A DNA stretch of 7,784 nucleotides from Holosporaceae bacterium. Its GTDB lineage: Bacteria > Pseudomonadota > Alphaproteobacteria > UBA3830. Shown here one piece after another: positions 1 through 7,404 of the stretch. The stretch spans positions 1 through 7,784 of the forward strand of contig JAISMI010000071.1 in assembly GCA_031276835.1 (NCBI GenBank). The letters run 5' to 3'. The position numbers and the translations under genes were made by a program. Numbering within the stretch: the stretch's first letter is position 1; every line of letters begins with the position of its first letter. The notes below the pieces were generated by a model. That model saw nothing but the letters and a program-made list of their open reading frames with translations. It did no database searches and had not been told where the DNA came from.

Positions 1-10
1 GAGAACTATA

Positions 11-835
11 ATGAAATTTTTAATATGCGGCGATATTGTCGGGCGATCGGGCAGAGAAGCGATTTTCCGCTACCTTCCAATTTTGAAAAGGAATCTGTCG
101 ATCGATTTCATCATACTAAACGTCGACAACGCCACTCATGGTTTCGGCGTAAATTCGGAGATGGCGCGCCAATTTCTAGAAATCGGAGCAGACGTTCTAA
201 CCGGAGGAAATCATTTGTTCGATCAAAAGGAGACCGTCGGATTCTTGGAAAAGGAAAAGAGATTGCTGCGCCCCGCTAACATGTCAAACATAGTTCCTGG
301 AAACGGCGTACTGGAGACCGTTTTACAGGATGGTCGAAAAATTATAGTCGTTCACCTAATAGGACAAATAAATATGCCGATAATCGGCGAAAATCCGTTT
401 TATTTCATGGATCAACTTCTGCAAAAATACCAAATCGGAAAAAATGCGCAGGCGATCGTTGTGGATTTCCACGCCGAGGTGACTTCAGAAAAAAATGCGT
501 TGGGGCATTACCTAGACGGACGCGTTTCCGCGGTGGTCGGAACCCATACCCATATCCCAACCGCCGACGAAAGAATCCTCGAGCGCGGAACGGCCTTTCA
601 AACGGACGTAGGAATGTGCGGAGACTATAACTCCGTAATAGGAATGCAGAAAACGATTGTGGAAAAGTTTGTTAAAGGATATTCCCGCCAGAAATTATCT
701 CCGGCATCCGGTAGGGCGACATTATGCGGAGTTCTAATCGATACGGACGACAAAACAGGCCTCGCCGCATCCATAGAATCCATCAGAATCGACGGAAGCC
801 TACATGGAAGCGCAATTTCAATTAATCTTTACTAA
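11..835 (+). CDS. ymdB: YmdB-family metallophosphoesterase (TIGR00282-like)
   Basis: This 274-residue protein is close to the usual family length of about 260-280 and has the calcineurin-like phosphoesterase layout. Motifs seen are GDIVGR with D8 (residues 7-12), NVDNA (37-41), GGNH with N67 and H68, DFHAE with H154, and GTHTH with H179 and H181, followed by a QTDVGMCGD segment. These match the dimetal ligands of the Bacillus subtilis YmdB / Deinococcus DR1281 family, whose characterised member hydrolyses 2',3'-cyclic nucleotides and affects RNA turnover and biofilm decisions. It should be cytoplasmic, as no signal peptide or membrane segment is visible. The usual metal-binding glutamate (E39 in NGENA) is aspartate here, and the W of GNHxWD is F70. 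The ATG at 11 fits the family's N-terminus, where the first strand begins at residue 2. It is convergent with mutS, and its own upstream context lies outside the window. The family call is firm; the physiological substrate in this organism is unknown. Confidence 0.93.
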   Translation: MKFLICGDIVGRSGREAIFRYLPILKRNLSIDFIILNVDNATHGFGVNSEMARQFLEIGADVLTGGNHLFDQKETVGFLEKEKRLLRPANMSNIVPGNGVLETVLQDGRKIIVVHLIGQINMPIIGENPFYFMDQLLQKYQIGKNAQAIVVDFHAEVTSEKNALGHYLDGRVSAVVGTHTHIPTADERILERGTAFQTDVGMCGDYNSVIGMQKTIVEKFVKGYSRQKLSPASGRATLCGVLIDTDDKTGLAASIESIRIDGSLHGSAISINLY

Positions 836-859
836 CAAATTCTTTCCGCCGTCCGTAGA

Positions 860-903
860 TTTTCCCTTCAATTATCGATAAAAAAGAATATTTTTTGGGA
901 AAA
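860..903. terminator. AT-rich hairpin between convergent genes, possible terminator
   Basis: TTTTCCC (860-866) pairs with GGGAAAA (897-903). Inside it, AAAAAA (880-885) pairs with TTTTTT (891-896) around a 5-base loop. It lies in the 101-bp gap between the converging ymdB and mutS stops, where a bidirectional terminator would be expected. Against this, the stem is AT-rich, has a 13-base bulge on one side, and is not followed by a T-run on either strand. It is therefore not a classic intrinsic terminator. Confidence 0.25.
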
Positions 904-936
904 GCAATTTCGCATCAAAAACTATTGACGACCGTT

Positions 937-3564
937 TTAGACTAATTCTTTGAGTTCGTATAATATTTCAAGGGCGTTCTTGGGAGACACGTTGTTTATG
1001 TCGACGGCGTTTAATTTTTGTTTTATTTTAGAATCCTGAGCGTAGCAAAATTCTATTTGCTCTGGTATTTCTGGAATAAAAGCGAAAGAATCTCTGGCCT
1101 CTTTGGATTCGAAGTTCCTTAGAAGCTCGGTCGCTCTTTTTATCACAGATTTTGGCACTCCGGCGATGCTGGCCACGTGAATACCGTAGGACTTATCGGC
1201 GATTCCATCAATAATTTTATGATAGAAAATCACCTCCCCATTCCATTCTTGAACTTTTAGGGTTTTGCACTGCACATTTTCAAGGGAATCTTGCAACGCC
1301 GTAAGTTCGCGATAGTGGGTGGCAAACAGAACGCGACATTTGTTAACTTTGTAGAGATTTTCTATCACGGCCCAGGCTATGGAAAGACCGTCGTAGGTGG
1401 ACGTGCCGCGGCCCACTTCGTCCAATATCACAAAAGATTTTTCCGTCGCCTGATTAAGAATCGTTGCCGTTTCTATCATCTCCACCATAAAAGTGGAACG
1501 TCCTCGGGCGATGTCGTCGGAAGCTCCGATTCGCGAAAATAATCGATCCACAATCCCTATGACGGCCTTTGCGGCCGGAATATAACTGCCGATCTGAGCG
1601 AGAATTATTATTAGAGCATTTTGACGAAGATAGGTGCTTTTTCCGGCCATATTGGGCCCAGTAAGCAAACAAATTTTCGAATCGACGGTTAAATCGCAAT
1701 CGTTATGGGTAAAATCCTTAACGCGAAGATCCAAAACCGGATGTTTCCCACCTTCTATTTTCAATATTGGATCCGATGAAATTTCCGGTCTTGTGTAACC
1801 GCGTTCCAAAGCTATATGGGCAAAATTTGTATGAATGTCCAGAAGAGACAGCATCTTCACGGCATAGGCAATATCTTCATGAAATTTTAAAATTTCCCCT
1901 ATGATTTCATCGTATAATTTTCTTTCCAGACAACTCCATTCTTCCAGCGCATCGGTTAATTTCGATTGAATTGAGATCAATTCCTCGGTGGTATATCTCG
2001 CGCCGTTTACTAGAGTTTGGCGATGCATGAATTTTCCGGTGATTTTACTTTTTTGCGAAAGCGGAACTTCCACATACCATCCCAAGATAGCGTTATTTCT
2101 TATTTTTAACGCGCCAATTCCAGTCTCGGCAATATATTTTTGTTGTAAATCTGCGATTAGTTCCTCGTGATGGTTTTTTAGATGTTTTAGTTCGTCCAAC
2201 TGTCTGGAATATCCGTCGGCAATAATTCCGATTGCGCCGCTGGCCGCCGGTAATTTATCAATCAAAGCCCGATCTAGTAAATTCAACAGCTCGTAAAAAT
2301 CTTTTAGTTTTTCAACGCGATACTCCCCTTCGTCCGGAACCTCCGCGCCCTTAAGCACAGCCTTCAGACCGACAATTACTCTGAAAGATTCCCGAATATC
2401 TCCGACGTCGCGGGGAGAAAATTTATTGAACTTGATTCGACCTATGGATCTTTCAAAATCCGGACATCCGCCAAGAGAGTCGCGAACTAATCTCATGAGT
2501 TTTTCATTCCTGACGAAAAATTCAACGCAATTCATCCGTTTTTCCAACAAATTTTTATCCACCAGCGGCATCGATATTCTAGCCGCAAGAGCTCGCGATC
2601 CAAACGGCGTTTGAGTTCGATCGATGGTTCCCAGCAAACTGTACTCGTATTCCCCTCGACACGAAGTCGTTATCTCCAAACTCTTACTGGTGGACGGATC
2701 TATGATCAAATAATCGCATAGAAACGTCTTTTTCGGAGTCGGCAAACTGGAAAAATTATCCCGCTGAGTTATTAGCAGATATTCCAAAACAGCGCCGCAG
2801 GAAGACATTTCGTTGCTCAATTTTATTCCGAAGCCGTCAAGCGTTTTGACCTTAAAATATCTCTCCAACCTCTCTTTTTCAATGGATGGATTAAATTTAG
2901 AATCCGGCAAAGCCGTCACTGCGGCGTCGCTGACCGACGAGACAAATTTCATGAATTCAGACTTTTCTAAGCGGAACGGAATCAATATTTCCTTTGGTCG
3001 ATACATCTCTAGAATAGAGGAAAATTCCTCATATAAACACGTATTTACAAAAAAATCCTCGGTAGAAATGTCAATGGCGGCGAAACTGACGGTCTTAACT
3101 TTGCCTGTTTTCCCGCAGACGTCCGCAACAATGGACATTAGAAAATTATTCTTATTGGAATTCAGCAGACTTTCTTCAATTATGGTGCCGGCGGTTAAAA
3201 TTCTCGTAACGTCTCTTTTCACAACGGCCTTATAGCCGCGTTTTTTCGCCTCTTGAGGATCCTCAATCTGATCGCATATGGCCACTTTCTGGCCGTATTT
3301 CACTAAGCGTCCCACATAGACGTCCAAAGTGGCGACCGGAACTCCGCACATGGGCACGTCCTCATTTAAATGTTTCCCACGATGAGTTAGCGCAATATTC
3401 AATATCGATGAAGCAATCTGGGCGTCTTCAAAAAATAACTCATAGAAATCTCCCATGCGAAACAACAGTAAACATCCTGGATATTGAGATTTAAAAGTCA
3501 AATATTGCGACATAGCAGGCGTCGCGTCCTTTATGGCGCTATAAAATAAAGAATTATCTTCCAT
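937..3564 (-). CDS. mutS: DNA mismatch repair protein MutS
   Basis: MutS recognises mismatches and small loops in newly replicated DNA and, with ATP, recruits MutL. From the ATG at 3564 the protein is 875 residues, against 853 in E. coli. The mismatch-binding Phe-X-Glu motif is F40-Y41-E42 within RMGDFYELF. The connector region carries MCGVPV and AICDQIEDP, then come the long core and clamp helices. The C-terminal ABC ATPase has Walker A GPNMAGKS (636-643), Walker B with D715-E716 in ILDEVGRGTST, and the ATHYRELT switch. The extreme C-terminus has the dimerisation-type ending NVSPKNALEILYELKEL. All key residues appear intact. The frame can be extended to a TTG at 3618, adding 18 residues (893 in total). 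I prefer the ATG because it leaves the N-terminal length usual for the family and because a TATAAT hexamer lies between the two starts. No clear Shine-Dalgarno precedes either start. The gene is transcribed alone, divergently from the TPR-bamB-der string; mutL is not in the window. Confidence 0.97.
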   Translation of the reverse strand: MEDNSLFYSAIKDATPAMSQYLTFKSQYPGCLLLFRMGDFYELFFEDAQIASSILNIALTHRGKHLNEDVPMCGVPVATLDVYVGRLVKYGQKVAICDQIEDPQEAKKRGYKAVVKRDVTRILTAGTIIEESLLNSNKNNFLMSIVADVCGKTGKVKTVSFAAIDISTEDFFVNTCLYEEFSSILEMYRPKEILIPFRLEKSEFMKFVSSVSDAAVTALPDSKFNPSIEKERLERYFKVKTLDGFGIKLSNEMSSCGAVLEYLLITQRDNFSSLPTPKKTFLCDYLIIDPSTSKSLEITTSCRGEYEYSLLGTIDRTQTPFGSRALAARISMPLVDKNLLEKRMNCVEFFVRNEKLMRLVRDSLGGCPDFERSIGRIKFNKFSPRDVGDIRESFRVIVGLKAVLKGAEVPDEGEYRVEKLKDFYELLNLLDRALIDKLPAASGAIGIIADGYSRQLDELKHLKNHHEELIADLQQKYIAETGIGALKIRNNAILGWYVEVPLSQKSKITGKFMHRQTLVNGARYTTEELISIQSKLTDALEEWSCLERKLYDEIIGEILKFHEDIAYAVKMLSLLDIHTNFAHIALERGYTRPEISSDPILKIEGGKHPVLDLRVKDFTHNDCDLTVDSKICLLTGPNMAGKSTYLRQNALIIILAQIGSYIPAAKAVIGIVDRLFSRIGASDDIARGRSTFMVEMIETATILNQATEKSFVILDEVGRGTSTYDGLSIAWAVIENLYKVNKCRVLFATHYRELTALQDSLENVQCKTLKVQEWNGEVIFYHKIIDGIADKSYGIHVASIAGVPKSVIKRATELLRNFESKEARDSFAFIPEIPEQIEFCYAQDSKIKQKLNAVDINNVSPKNALEILYELKELV

Positions 3565-3579
3565 GACCGTAACCCGCGT

Positions 3580-3585
3580 ATTATA
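3580..3585 (-). promoter_or_regulatory. mutS: Candidate -10 hexamer for mutS
   Basis: On the minus strand this reads TATAAT, a perfect -10 consensus, 15 bases upstream of the ATG at 3564. No good -35 lies 16-18 bases further upstream (TCAAAA at 17-base spacing is poor). If used, transcription would start near 3573 and leave a leader of only about 9 bases, which fits the missing Shine-Dalgarno and excludes the TTG start at 3618. In an AT-rich genome a chance match is quite possible. Confidence 0.28.
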
Positions 3586-3700
3586 TGCCGATAATAATAC
3601 AATTTTGAGTCGTTTCAAGCCAACTCTATAGAGATAGAACGAATTTTTTAAATAATTCTGCGTAGATTGATCAAATGAAAGACAATGGGAAACATCTGAA

Positions 3701-3738
3701 AATTTCTATTTGACTGTGTATTCACAAATCTTGAAATT
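3701..3738. other. Imperfect dyad in the mutS / TPR divergent intergenic region
   Basis: AATTTC (3701-3706) mirrors GAAATT (3733-3738), TTTG (3709-3712) mirrors CAAA (3725-3728), and an inner TGTG (3715-3718) mirrors CACA (3723-3726) around TATT. A TTGACT hexamer (3710-3715) resembling a -35 box sits inside the dyad, about 90-95 bases before the start of the TPR gene. It could be an operator for the downstream operon or a chance symmetry in AT-rich DNA. I recognise no known regulator site. Confidence 0.18.
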
Positions 3739-3806
3739 AAAATTATCTGGTAATGAAGAAAAACTTGGTTTAGAATCAGCCAAATAATTCATGGGAGATT
3801 CAAACG

Positions 3807-4463
3807 GTGGCCGATGAAATTAATGCAATTATTGAAGAAATCAATGAAGAAATTAAAAATGATCAACTGTTGGCCTTCTTCAAAAAACATAAAAATGCAA
3901 TTTTAGGCGCCTCGGCGGTTATAGCGGCGAGCATATTGGCGTATTCTTCGTGGTATTCCCGCAGAAATCAGCAGATGGCGGAAATTACCAACGCCCTTGT
4001 GGACGTGCTGCAGTCTCCAGCTTCAAAAAATCATGCGATGATGGATGGATTAATTGAAGACGCTCCGGCGCAACTATATCCTCTTCTTACCGTCGTAAAA
4101 CTTGGAAGAAAATTACACGATTTTAGCGATATGGAGGAAAGTTCCAAGGCTCTTCTTGCATTGACCCAAAGACGCGGCGTAGACATTGTATGGAAGGATC
4201 TGGCCGTCATAATATACGCCTCCTATCGCCTAAAACCGGTCGAAGAATTGATAAAACTATTAGAGCCGCTCGCCGGCGACGAAAGGCCGTTTCGTTTCAC
4301 GGCCATGGAATTACTGGCTATGAATTACGAAAACAGCGGAAATCATGAAAAAGCTCTGGAGTATCTGGAAAAAATCATCAACTCCAAAGAATCCCCTAAA
4401 ACGCTAAAAAAAAGAGTTTCGATGTTGCTGGATCATTTAAAAAATAATCGGGAGAAAAAATAA
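3807..4463 (+). CDS. YfgM-like inner-membrane TPR protein
   Basis: This 218-residue protein begins with a charged cytoplasmic segment (about 1-29, rich in E and K). One membrane helix follows (about 30-50, from NAILGASAVI to the WYSRR stop-transfer region), then a helical periplasmic domain. NYENSGNHEKALEYLEKI (about 173-190) is a recognisable TPR unit. This is the architecture of YfgM/AncA, an inner-membrane protein that contacts SecYEG and the chaperone PpiD and assists secreted proteins. It also matches the unnamed TPR proteins that precede bamB in Alphaproteobacteria. Position supports the call: it sits directly before bamB and der, as yfgM does in E. coli, and its stop overlaps the bamB start by one base. 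The start is GTG at 3807, preceded by GGGAG (3793-3797) at 9-base spacing. An in-frame stop at 3771 limits extension, and the next in-frame ATG would delete the membrane helix. Orthology to YfgM itself is likely but not certain, so no symbol is given. Confidence 0.85.
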   Translation: MADEINAIIEEINEEIKNDQLLAFFKKHKNAILGASAVIAASILAYSSWYSRRNQQMAEITNALVDVLQSPASKNHAMMDGLIEDAPAQLYPLLTVVKLGRKLHDFSDMEESSKALLALTQRRGVDIVWKDLAVIIYASYRLKPVEELIKLLEPLAGDERPFRFTAMELLAMNYENSGNHEKALEYLEKIINSKESPKTLKKRVSMLLDHLKNNREKK

Positions 4464-5761
4464 TGTCGGGAAAAAAGTCAGTTGCATTTATTGCGGCGGC
4501 GATCGTTTTGGCCGGATGCTCGCCCAAAGAATCATTGAAAGGAACCAGGGAAAATTTAATACTTTCGGAGCCGGATGAAGACGGAATCGCTTTGGACGGA
4601 GACAATAGTCCGTTAACAATTGATCCTTCAGAGGAAAATTCAGAATTTGTTCAGCCGCATTTTAATGTTTCCCATTGCTACCCTCCTTTGAAATTTGCAT
4701 TTTCACCAACTGAACTTTGGAGTAAACAGCTTGATTTTGAAGCGACAAAATCCATCAAAACGACCGCGGCTCCCATTGTGGCCGAAGGAAAAGCGTTCTG
4801 CATAGACGCCGCCGGAATCGTCTACGCTCTCGATAAAAACACGGGGAAAGAATTATGGAAAATCAGCCTTACAGTCGCCCAAAAAGATGGTCAAATTGGC
4901 GGCGCCATCGCCTACGATAAGGGTCGCCTCATTGTAACGTCAAGCTTTGCCGAAGGATTCTGCCTGAACGCGACGAATGGAAAAATTCTATGGAGAATAA
5001 AATTGCCGGCCGCCTGTAAGGGCGACGGCATTACGATTCACGATGGAAAAGCTTTCATCATGTGCGGCAACAGCAGTTTGCAGGTAATCAACATCGACGA
5101 CGGCAAAGTCGTCTGGTCCCATTCCGGAATGATTACGGACGCGGCATTTATCGGAAGCTCGTGTCCGGCCATCGATAATGGAGTGGTTTACCTCGCCTAC
5201 CCGTCCGGAGAGATTTTCGCTCTGTTGGAAGAAACTGGCGCCGTCGTTTGGGACGGAATGCTGTCTAAATTTTCCCTAACTAACGCGGCCAGAGCATTTT
5301 CACATCCGCGAGCCTGTCCGGTTATAAAAGACGGAATCGTATACTTTGTGGCCGCCAATGAACAAACTGCGGCGTTCGACGCCAAAACCGGAAAATTAAT
5401 ATGGAAAAGCGACCACGGCGGCGTACAAACTCCGCTCGTAAGCGGAAATTGTATCTTTGTGCTAAATTCGCAGTCAGAACTAATCTGCCTAAATAAAAAT
5501 ACCGGAAAAAAACGTTGGTCCGTAAAAATTTCCAATGACAAAGACGAAATTTTCAATTGGTGCGGCGCGCTACTCATAAAAGATTACGTTGCAGCTATTA
5601 CTCCCGCCGGATACATGACGTTCGTTTCGGTTTACGACGGCAAAATAAAAAAAATTATCGAAATGGACTACAATGAAGACGGCGTCTCGGTAAATCCAGT
5701 AATCGCCAACGGTATAATGTACGTTCTAATGAATTGCGGAAAAATTGTGGCTTATAAATGA
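4463..5761 (+). CDS. bamB: Outer-membrane assembly lipoprotein BamB
   Basis: BamB is the beta-propeller lipoprotein of the BAM complex, which inserts beta-barrel proteins into the outer membrane. The N-terminus has a lysine pair, a hydrophobic stretch and the lipobox L16-A17-G18-C19, so mature C19 would be lipidated. The +2 residue is Ser, consistent with Lol sorting to the outer membrane. A polar linker follows, then a series of PQQ-like propeller repeats of the type DxxTGKxxW, with the blade tryptophans at about 86, 132, 177, 218, 263, 314 and 352. The last blade, near VYDGKIKKIIEM, has lost its tryptophan. At 432 residues it is longer than the E. coli protein (392), as is usual in Alphaproteobacteria. 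The ATG at 4463 overlaps the TPR stop as TAATG, with GGGAG (4450-4454) 8 bases upstream. The stop overlaps the der start as ATGA. A PQQ-dependent dehydrogenase is unlikely given the lipobox, the length and the neighbours. Confidence 0.93.
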   Translation: MSGKKSVAFIAAAIVLAGCSPKESLKGTRENLILSEPDEDGIALDGDNSPLTIDPSEENSEFVQPHFNVSHCYPPLKFAFSPTELWSKQLDFEATKSIKTTAAPIVAEGKAFCIDAAGIVYALDKNTGKELWKISLTVAQKDGQIGGAIAYDKGRLIVTSSFAEGFCLNATNGKILWRIKLPAACKGDGITIHDGKAFIMCGNSSLQVINIDDGKVVWSHSGMITDAAFIGSSCPAIDNGVVYLAYPSGEIFALLEETGAVVWDGMLSKFSLTNAARAFSHPRACPVIKDGIVYFVAANEQTAAFDAKTGKLIWKSDHGGVQTPLVSGNCIFVLNSQSELICLNKNTGKKRWSVKISNDKDEIFNWCGALLIKDYVAAITPAGYMTFVSVYDGKIKKIIEMDYNEDGVSVNPVIANGIMYVLMNCGKIVAYK

Positions 5762-7089
5762 AAATTGCCATAATAGGAAAGCCCAACGCGGGTAAATCGA
5801 CTCTATTTAATAGGTTGATTGGACGGAAGTCTGCGATTGTCGGGGACGTTCCTGGAATCACTCGCGATCGTAAATTTGCGGCCGCAAATCTATGCGGTCT
5901 GGAATTTTGGCTTTTGGATACCCCAGGCGTCGATCCTTTTGCTAAAGATTCGTTGGCAGTTTCCATGAACGAGCAATCTCTTTCTGCAATTACAGAATCC
6001 GACATGATATTTTTCGTCGTCGACGCAACGGACGACCTAGCCGAATATGACAAAGCCGTCGCTTCTTGGATAAGAAACGCTTTTAAAAAAATTGGGAATC
6101 GTCCCGTAATTCTAATTAAAAACAAATCCGAGGGAAAAATACCGCTGCAAAATTTTGAAGTCCTAGGTTTTGGAGAGGGAATTTCCGTGTCGGCCGAACA
6201 TAATTTGGGAATGGATGAAATTTATTCGGAGCTGTCCAAATACGACTTAAAAGATAACGATATTCCCAAAGATAACCCTGAAATAGCCGTAAAAGTGGCA
6301 ATAATTGGACGTCCCAACGTTGGGAAATCAACCCTGATCAACGCCATAATAGGAGAGGAACGACTGCTTACTGGAGATCAATCCGGCATTACCAGAGATT
6401 CAATATCTCTAGATTGGAAATTCAAAAACCGCCGCATTTCCCTTATAGATACCGCCGGCCAGCGGAAAAAATCCAAAGTCGAAGAAAAAATCGAGGGAAT
6501 TTCCGTCGTCGACGCCTGGAAACATATTCGACAGGCAAACGTTGTCGTGGTTCTGATGGACATACAAAATCCATTTGAAAAACAGGATTTAACCATCGCG
6601 AGAAAGGCTTTTGACGAGGGCAAAATTATTATATTTGCGCTGAATAAAAGCGATACGGTCGATAATCCGGACGAGATTTTAAAGTCAATCGAAAAAAGAG
6701 CCGCAAAAGAATTTGCCCAACTGCCGGAAGTTCCATGTCTACTTGTGTCGGCGAAGGAGAAAAAGGGATTGGCCAGAATTTTTAACGTCTCCTTAAAATT
6801 ATATGACAGCTGGCGCATGAGGATTTCCACCGGCGCTCTAAACAAATGGTTTCAGGCGGCAATTTCTCAAAATCCGCCTCCTTTGGCGAACGGAATGCCC
6901 ATAAAATTAAAATATATCTCTCAAGTGAACGCTAAACCGCCGACATTCGCAGTTTTTGCCAATCGGCTAGAGCATATACCGACGAGCTATGAAAGATATT
7001 TACTTAATCATCTGAGAAAGTCGTTTGATTTCGGCGGAGTGCCGCTAAGAATTTTTTTAAAACAGTCTCGCAATCCATATAACAAATAG
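5758..7089 (+). CDS. der: Ribosome biogenesis GTPase Der (EngA), two GTPase domains
   Basis: Der is an essential cytoplasmic GTPase for late 50S subunit assembly. The tandem G domains are plain. Domain 1 has G1 GKPNAGKST (7-15), G2 at T35 in GITRDR, G3 DTPG (54-57), G4 NKSE (122-125) and a VSAEH G5 region. Domain 2 has G1 GRPNVGKST (184-192), GITRDS, G3 DTAGQ (231-235), G4 NKSD (296-299) and a VSAKE G5. A C-terminal KH-like domain (about 350-443) carries the conserved YERYLLNHLR and FGGVPLRIF segments. The length of 443 residues is normal. The glutamate in the first G4 replaces the canonical aspartate; I recall this as common in alphaproteobacterial Der, so it is a lineage mark rather than damage. 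The start shares ATGA with the bamB stop and has no good Shine-Dalgarno, so translation is probably coupled to bamB. Confidence 0.98.
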   Translation: MKIAIIGKPNAGKSTLFNRLIGRKSAIVGDVPGITRDRKFAAANLCGLEFWLLDTPGVDPFAKDSLAVSMNEQSLSAITESDMIFFVVDATDDLAEYDKAVASWIRNAFKKIGNRPVILIKNKSEGKIPLQNFEVLGFGEGISVSAEHNLGMDEIYSELSKYDLKDNDIPKDNPEIAVKVAIIGRPNVGKSTLINAIIGEERLLTGDQSGITRDSISLDWKFKNRRISLIDTAGQRKKSKVEEKIEGISVVDAWKHIRQANVVVVLMDIQNPFEKQDLTIARKAFDEGKIIIFALNKSDTVDNPDEILKSIEKRAAKEFAQLPEVPCLLVSAKEKKGLARIFNVSLKLYDSWRMRISTGALNKWFQAAISQNPPPLANGMPIKLKYISQVNAKPPTFAVFANRLEHIPTSYERYLLNHLRKSFDFGGVPLRIFLKQSRNPYNK

Positions 7090-7090
7090 A

Positions 7091-7098
7091 AAAGGAGG
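7091..7098 (+). promoter_or_regulatory. Strong Shine-Dalgarno of the SemiSWEET gene
   Basis: AAAGGAGG lies 6 bases before the ATG at 7105, immediately after the der stop at 7087-7089. It is by far the strongest ribosome site in this string of genes. It fixes the start and suggests the transporter can be translated independently of der on a shared transcript. Confidence 0.8.
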
Positions 7099-7104
7099 AT
7101 TTTT

Positions 7105-7404
7105 ATGTGTCTAGAATTTATTTTTTCCCTGGAGAATCTGTCCGGCAGCGTGGCGTTGATCACGTCCATAATAGGGTTATTTCCACAGGTTTATAAATCT
7201 TATATAACAAAATCCACCGAGGATATTTCCATGATAATGCTGGCGAATTATCTTGTTTGCTCCGTCGCCTGGATTATCCATGGATTGTATACAAGTTCAA
7301 AATTCGTTATTTACAGCAATATTGTCGGAACGGTTTTGTCCATAATATCAATACTTCAAAAGGTGATTTATGATAAAAATTCCAGAAGATCTATCAAAAT
7401 ATAA
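7105..7404 (+). CDS. SemiSWEET-family PQ-loop sugar transporter
   Basis: This 99-residue protein has three predicted membrane helices (about 11-29, 43-62 and 67-88) and a basic tail. That is the single triple-helix bundle of bacterial SemiSWEETs, which work as homodimers moving sugars down their gradient across the inner membrane. Helix 1 ends in the signature P27-Q28, followed by the loop TKSTEDIS (35-42) typical of MtN3/saliva proteins. W56 and N72 have the same 16-residue spacing as the substrate-pocket Trp and Asn of characterised SemiSWEETs (W48/N64 in the Leptospira protein, from memory). Helix 2 carries an AWIIHGLY segment. The gene follows der by 15 bases and overlaps the thiamine diphosphokinase start by 35 bases, so it is probably co-transcribed with both. 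The family call is strong. The substrate is not visible from the sequence: a sugar is the default, but thiamine is worth considering given the neighbour. Confidence 0.9.
   Translation: MCLEFIFSLENLSGSVALITSIIGLFPQVYKSYITKSTEDISMIMLANYLVCSVAWIIHGLYTSSKFVIYSNIVGTVLSIISILQKVIYDKNSRRSIKI
7361..7367 (+). promoter_or_regulatory. thiN: Shine-Dalgarno of the thiamine diphosphokinase gene, inside the SemiSWEET coding region
   Basis: AGGTGAT is a 7-base perfect complement to the 3' end of 16S rRNA (ATCACCT). Its AGG ends 6 bases before the ATG at 7370. It lies within the last codons of the SemiSWEET gene and decides the kinase start despite the 35-base overlap. Confidence 0.7.

Noticed and set aside
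2813..3235. Plus-strand open frame of about 140 codons inside mutS
   Set aside because: It is antisense to the conserved MutS connector/core region and has no recognisable domain or ribosome site.
3667..3674. TTGATCAA palindrome as an FNR-type operator
   Set aside because: FNR sites need TTGAT and ATCAA separated by four bases. Here the half-sites are fused, and an 8-bp palindrome is likely by chance in AT-rich DNA.
3710..3743. TTGACT (3710-3715) with TAAAAT (3738-3743) as a sigma-70 promoter for the TPR gene
   Set aside because: Both hexamers are close to consensus, but the spacer is 22 bases, well outside the usual 16-18. No better-spaced partner was found for either, so no promoter is called.
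4463..5761. The BamB open frame as a PQQ-dependent dehydrogenase
   Set aside because: The repeats are PQQ-like, but the length, the LAGC lipobox and the TPR-bamB-der neighbourhood fit the structural propeller BamB. I saw none of the features I would expect of a catalytic quinoprotein.
5655..6125. Minus-strand open frame of about 156 codons across the bamB/der junction
   Set aside because: It lies wholly antisense to two well-supported genes, its translation matches no family I know, and it has no convincing start context. It is a shadow of real coding sequence.
6378..6845. Minus-strand open frame of about 155 codons inside der
   Set aside because: It is antisense to conserved der G-domain sequence and has low-complexity Phe/Ser-rich content, typical of a reverse-frame artefact.
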